Source of the DNA: Gemmatimonadaceae bacterium
GTDB taxonomy: Bacteria; Gemmatimonadota; Gemmatimonadetes; Gemmatimonadales; Gemmatimonadaceae
Assembly: GCA_025453855.1 (NCBI GenBank)
Contig: JALOPO010000131.1
Coordinates: 1 to 9,331 of the forward strand
Direction of reading: 5' to 3'
Length of the DNA: 9,331 nucleotides
The notes under the pieces were generated by a model. That model made no database searches and was not told the origin of the DNA. It saw nothing but the letters and a program-made list of their open reading frames with translations. The position numbers were made by a program, and so were the translations under genes. The stretch's first letter is position 1, and every line of letters starts with the position of its first letter. This document shows positions 9,187-9,331 of the stretch, one piece after another.

Positions 9187-9331
9187 CGGGTCCGTCGATC
9201 GACTATCGCGCCGCGGGCGTCGACCTCGAGAAGGCCGACGACGCCAAGTCGCGCATCCGCGCGCACGTCGAGAGCACGCTCACGGCGGGCGCACGCGGCG
9301 CGTTCGGCGGCTTCGGCGGGATGTTCCGCGT
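9183..9331 (+). CDS. purM: Phosphoribosylformylglycinamidine cyclo-ligase (AIR synthetase), N-terminus only
   Basis: The first 49 codons of a gene cut by the window edge. Numbered from the GTG at 9183, the sequence reads I-D-Y-R-A-A-G-V-D at 6-14, then an acidic helix, then F-G-G-F-G-G-M-F at 41-48. This is the standard opening of PurM (Y-x-x-A-G-V-D, then G-G-F-G-G-L-F). PurM closes the imidazole ring to form aminoimidazole ribotide in purine synthesis, using ATP. The start GTG shares GTGA with the kinase stop, so the two are probably translationally coupled. The catalytic parts lie beyond the window, so only identity is claimed, not integrity. Confidence 0.88.
   Translation, partial: MTGPSIDYRAAGVDLEKADDAKSRIRAHVESTLTAGARGAFGGFGGMFR

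Overview
The window is a very GC-rich stretch of bacterial chromosome, coding on the + strand almost throughout, with little intergenic space. Codon choice (C or G at nearly every third position) and the protein types suggest Gemmatimonadota or a similarly GC-rich heterotroph. That assignment is an inference from protein style; no rRNA or other marker is present.

Left block (2-6050): five consecutive reading frames overlap or touch. (1) The 3' part of comEC enters from the left edge. Its membrane part is in one frame to about 470, and its metallo-beta-lactamase-like part continues in another frame to 1542. (2) A small HExxH protein (1482-1913) starts inside the comEC 3' end. (3) A class I fructose-1,6-bisphosphatase follows (1910-2938). 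(4) Next is the catalytic (large) subunit of a methylmalonyl-CoA-mutase-type enzyme, without a cobalamin domain (2935-4557). (5) The block ends with a 498-residue secreted protein of unknown function (4554-6050). The last three genes each begin with GTG inside a four-base GTGA overlap with the previous stop, so the block looks like one translationally coupled transcription unit.

Right block (6295-9331): after a 244-base intergenic region with a plausible sigma70-type promoter (TTGAAT, 17 bases, TAGCTT), a second unit begins. Its first gene is a single uninterrupted ORF joining an FmdB-like N-terminal domain, a low-complexity Gly/Lys/Asp/Glu linker and arginyl-tRNA synthetase. A PfkB-family sugar kinase follows. 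The first 49 codons of purM (AIR synthetase) then run off the right edge, again through a GTGA overlap.

Most of the content is housekeeping: DNA uptake, gluconeogenesis, acyl-CoA rearrangement, tRNA charging and purine synthesis. No mobile element, CRISPR array, RNA gene or defence system is visible. The most unusual points are the FmdB-ArgS fusion with a cysteine-poor FmdB part, the broken or split comEC, and the small HExxH gene nested in the comEC tail. The fusion and the comEC break both look as if a short stretch of DNA is missing, so assembly error must be excluded before either is read biologically.
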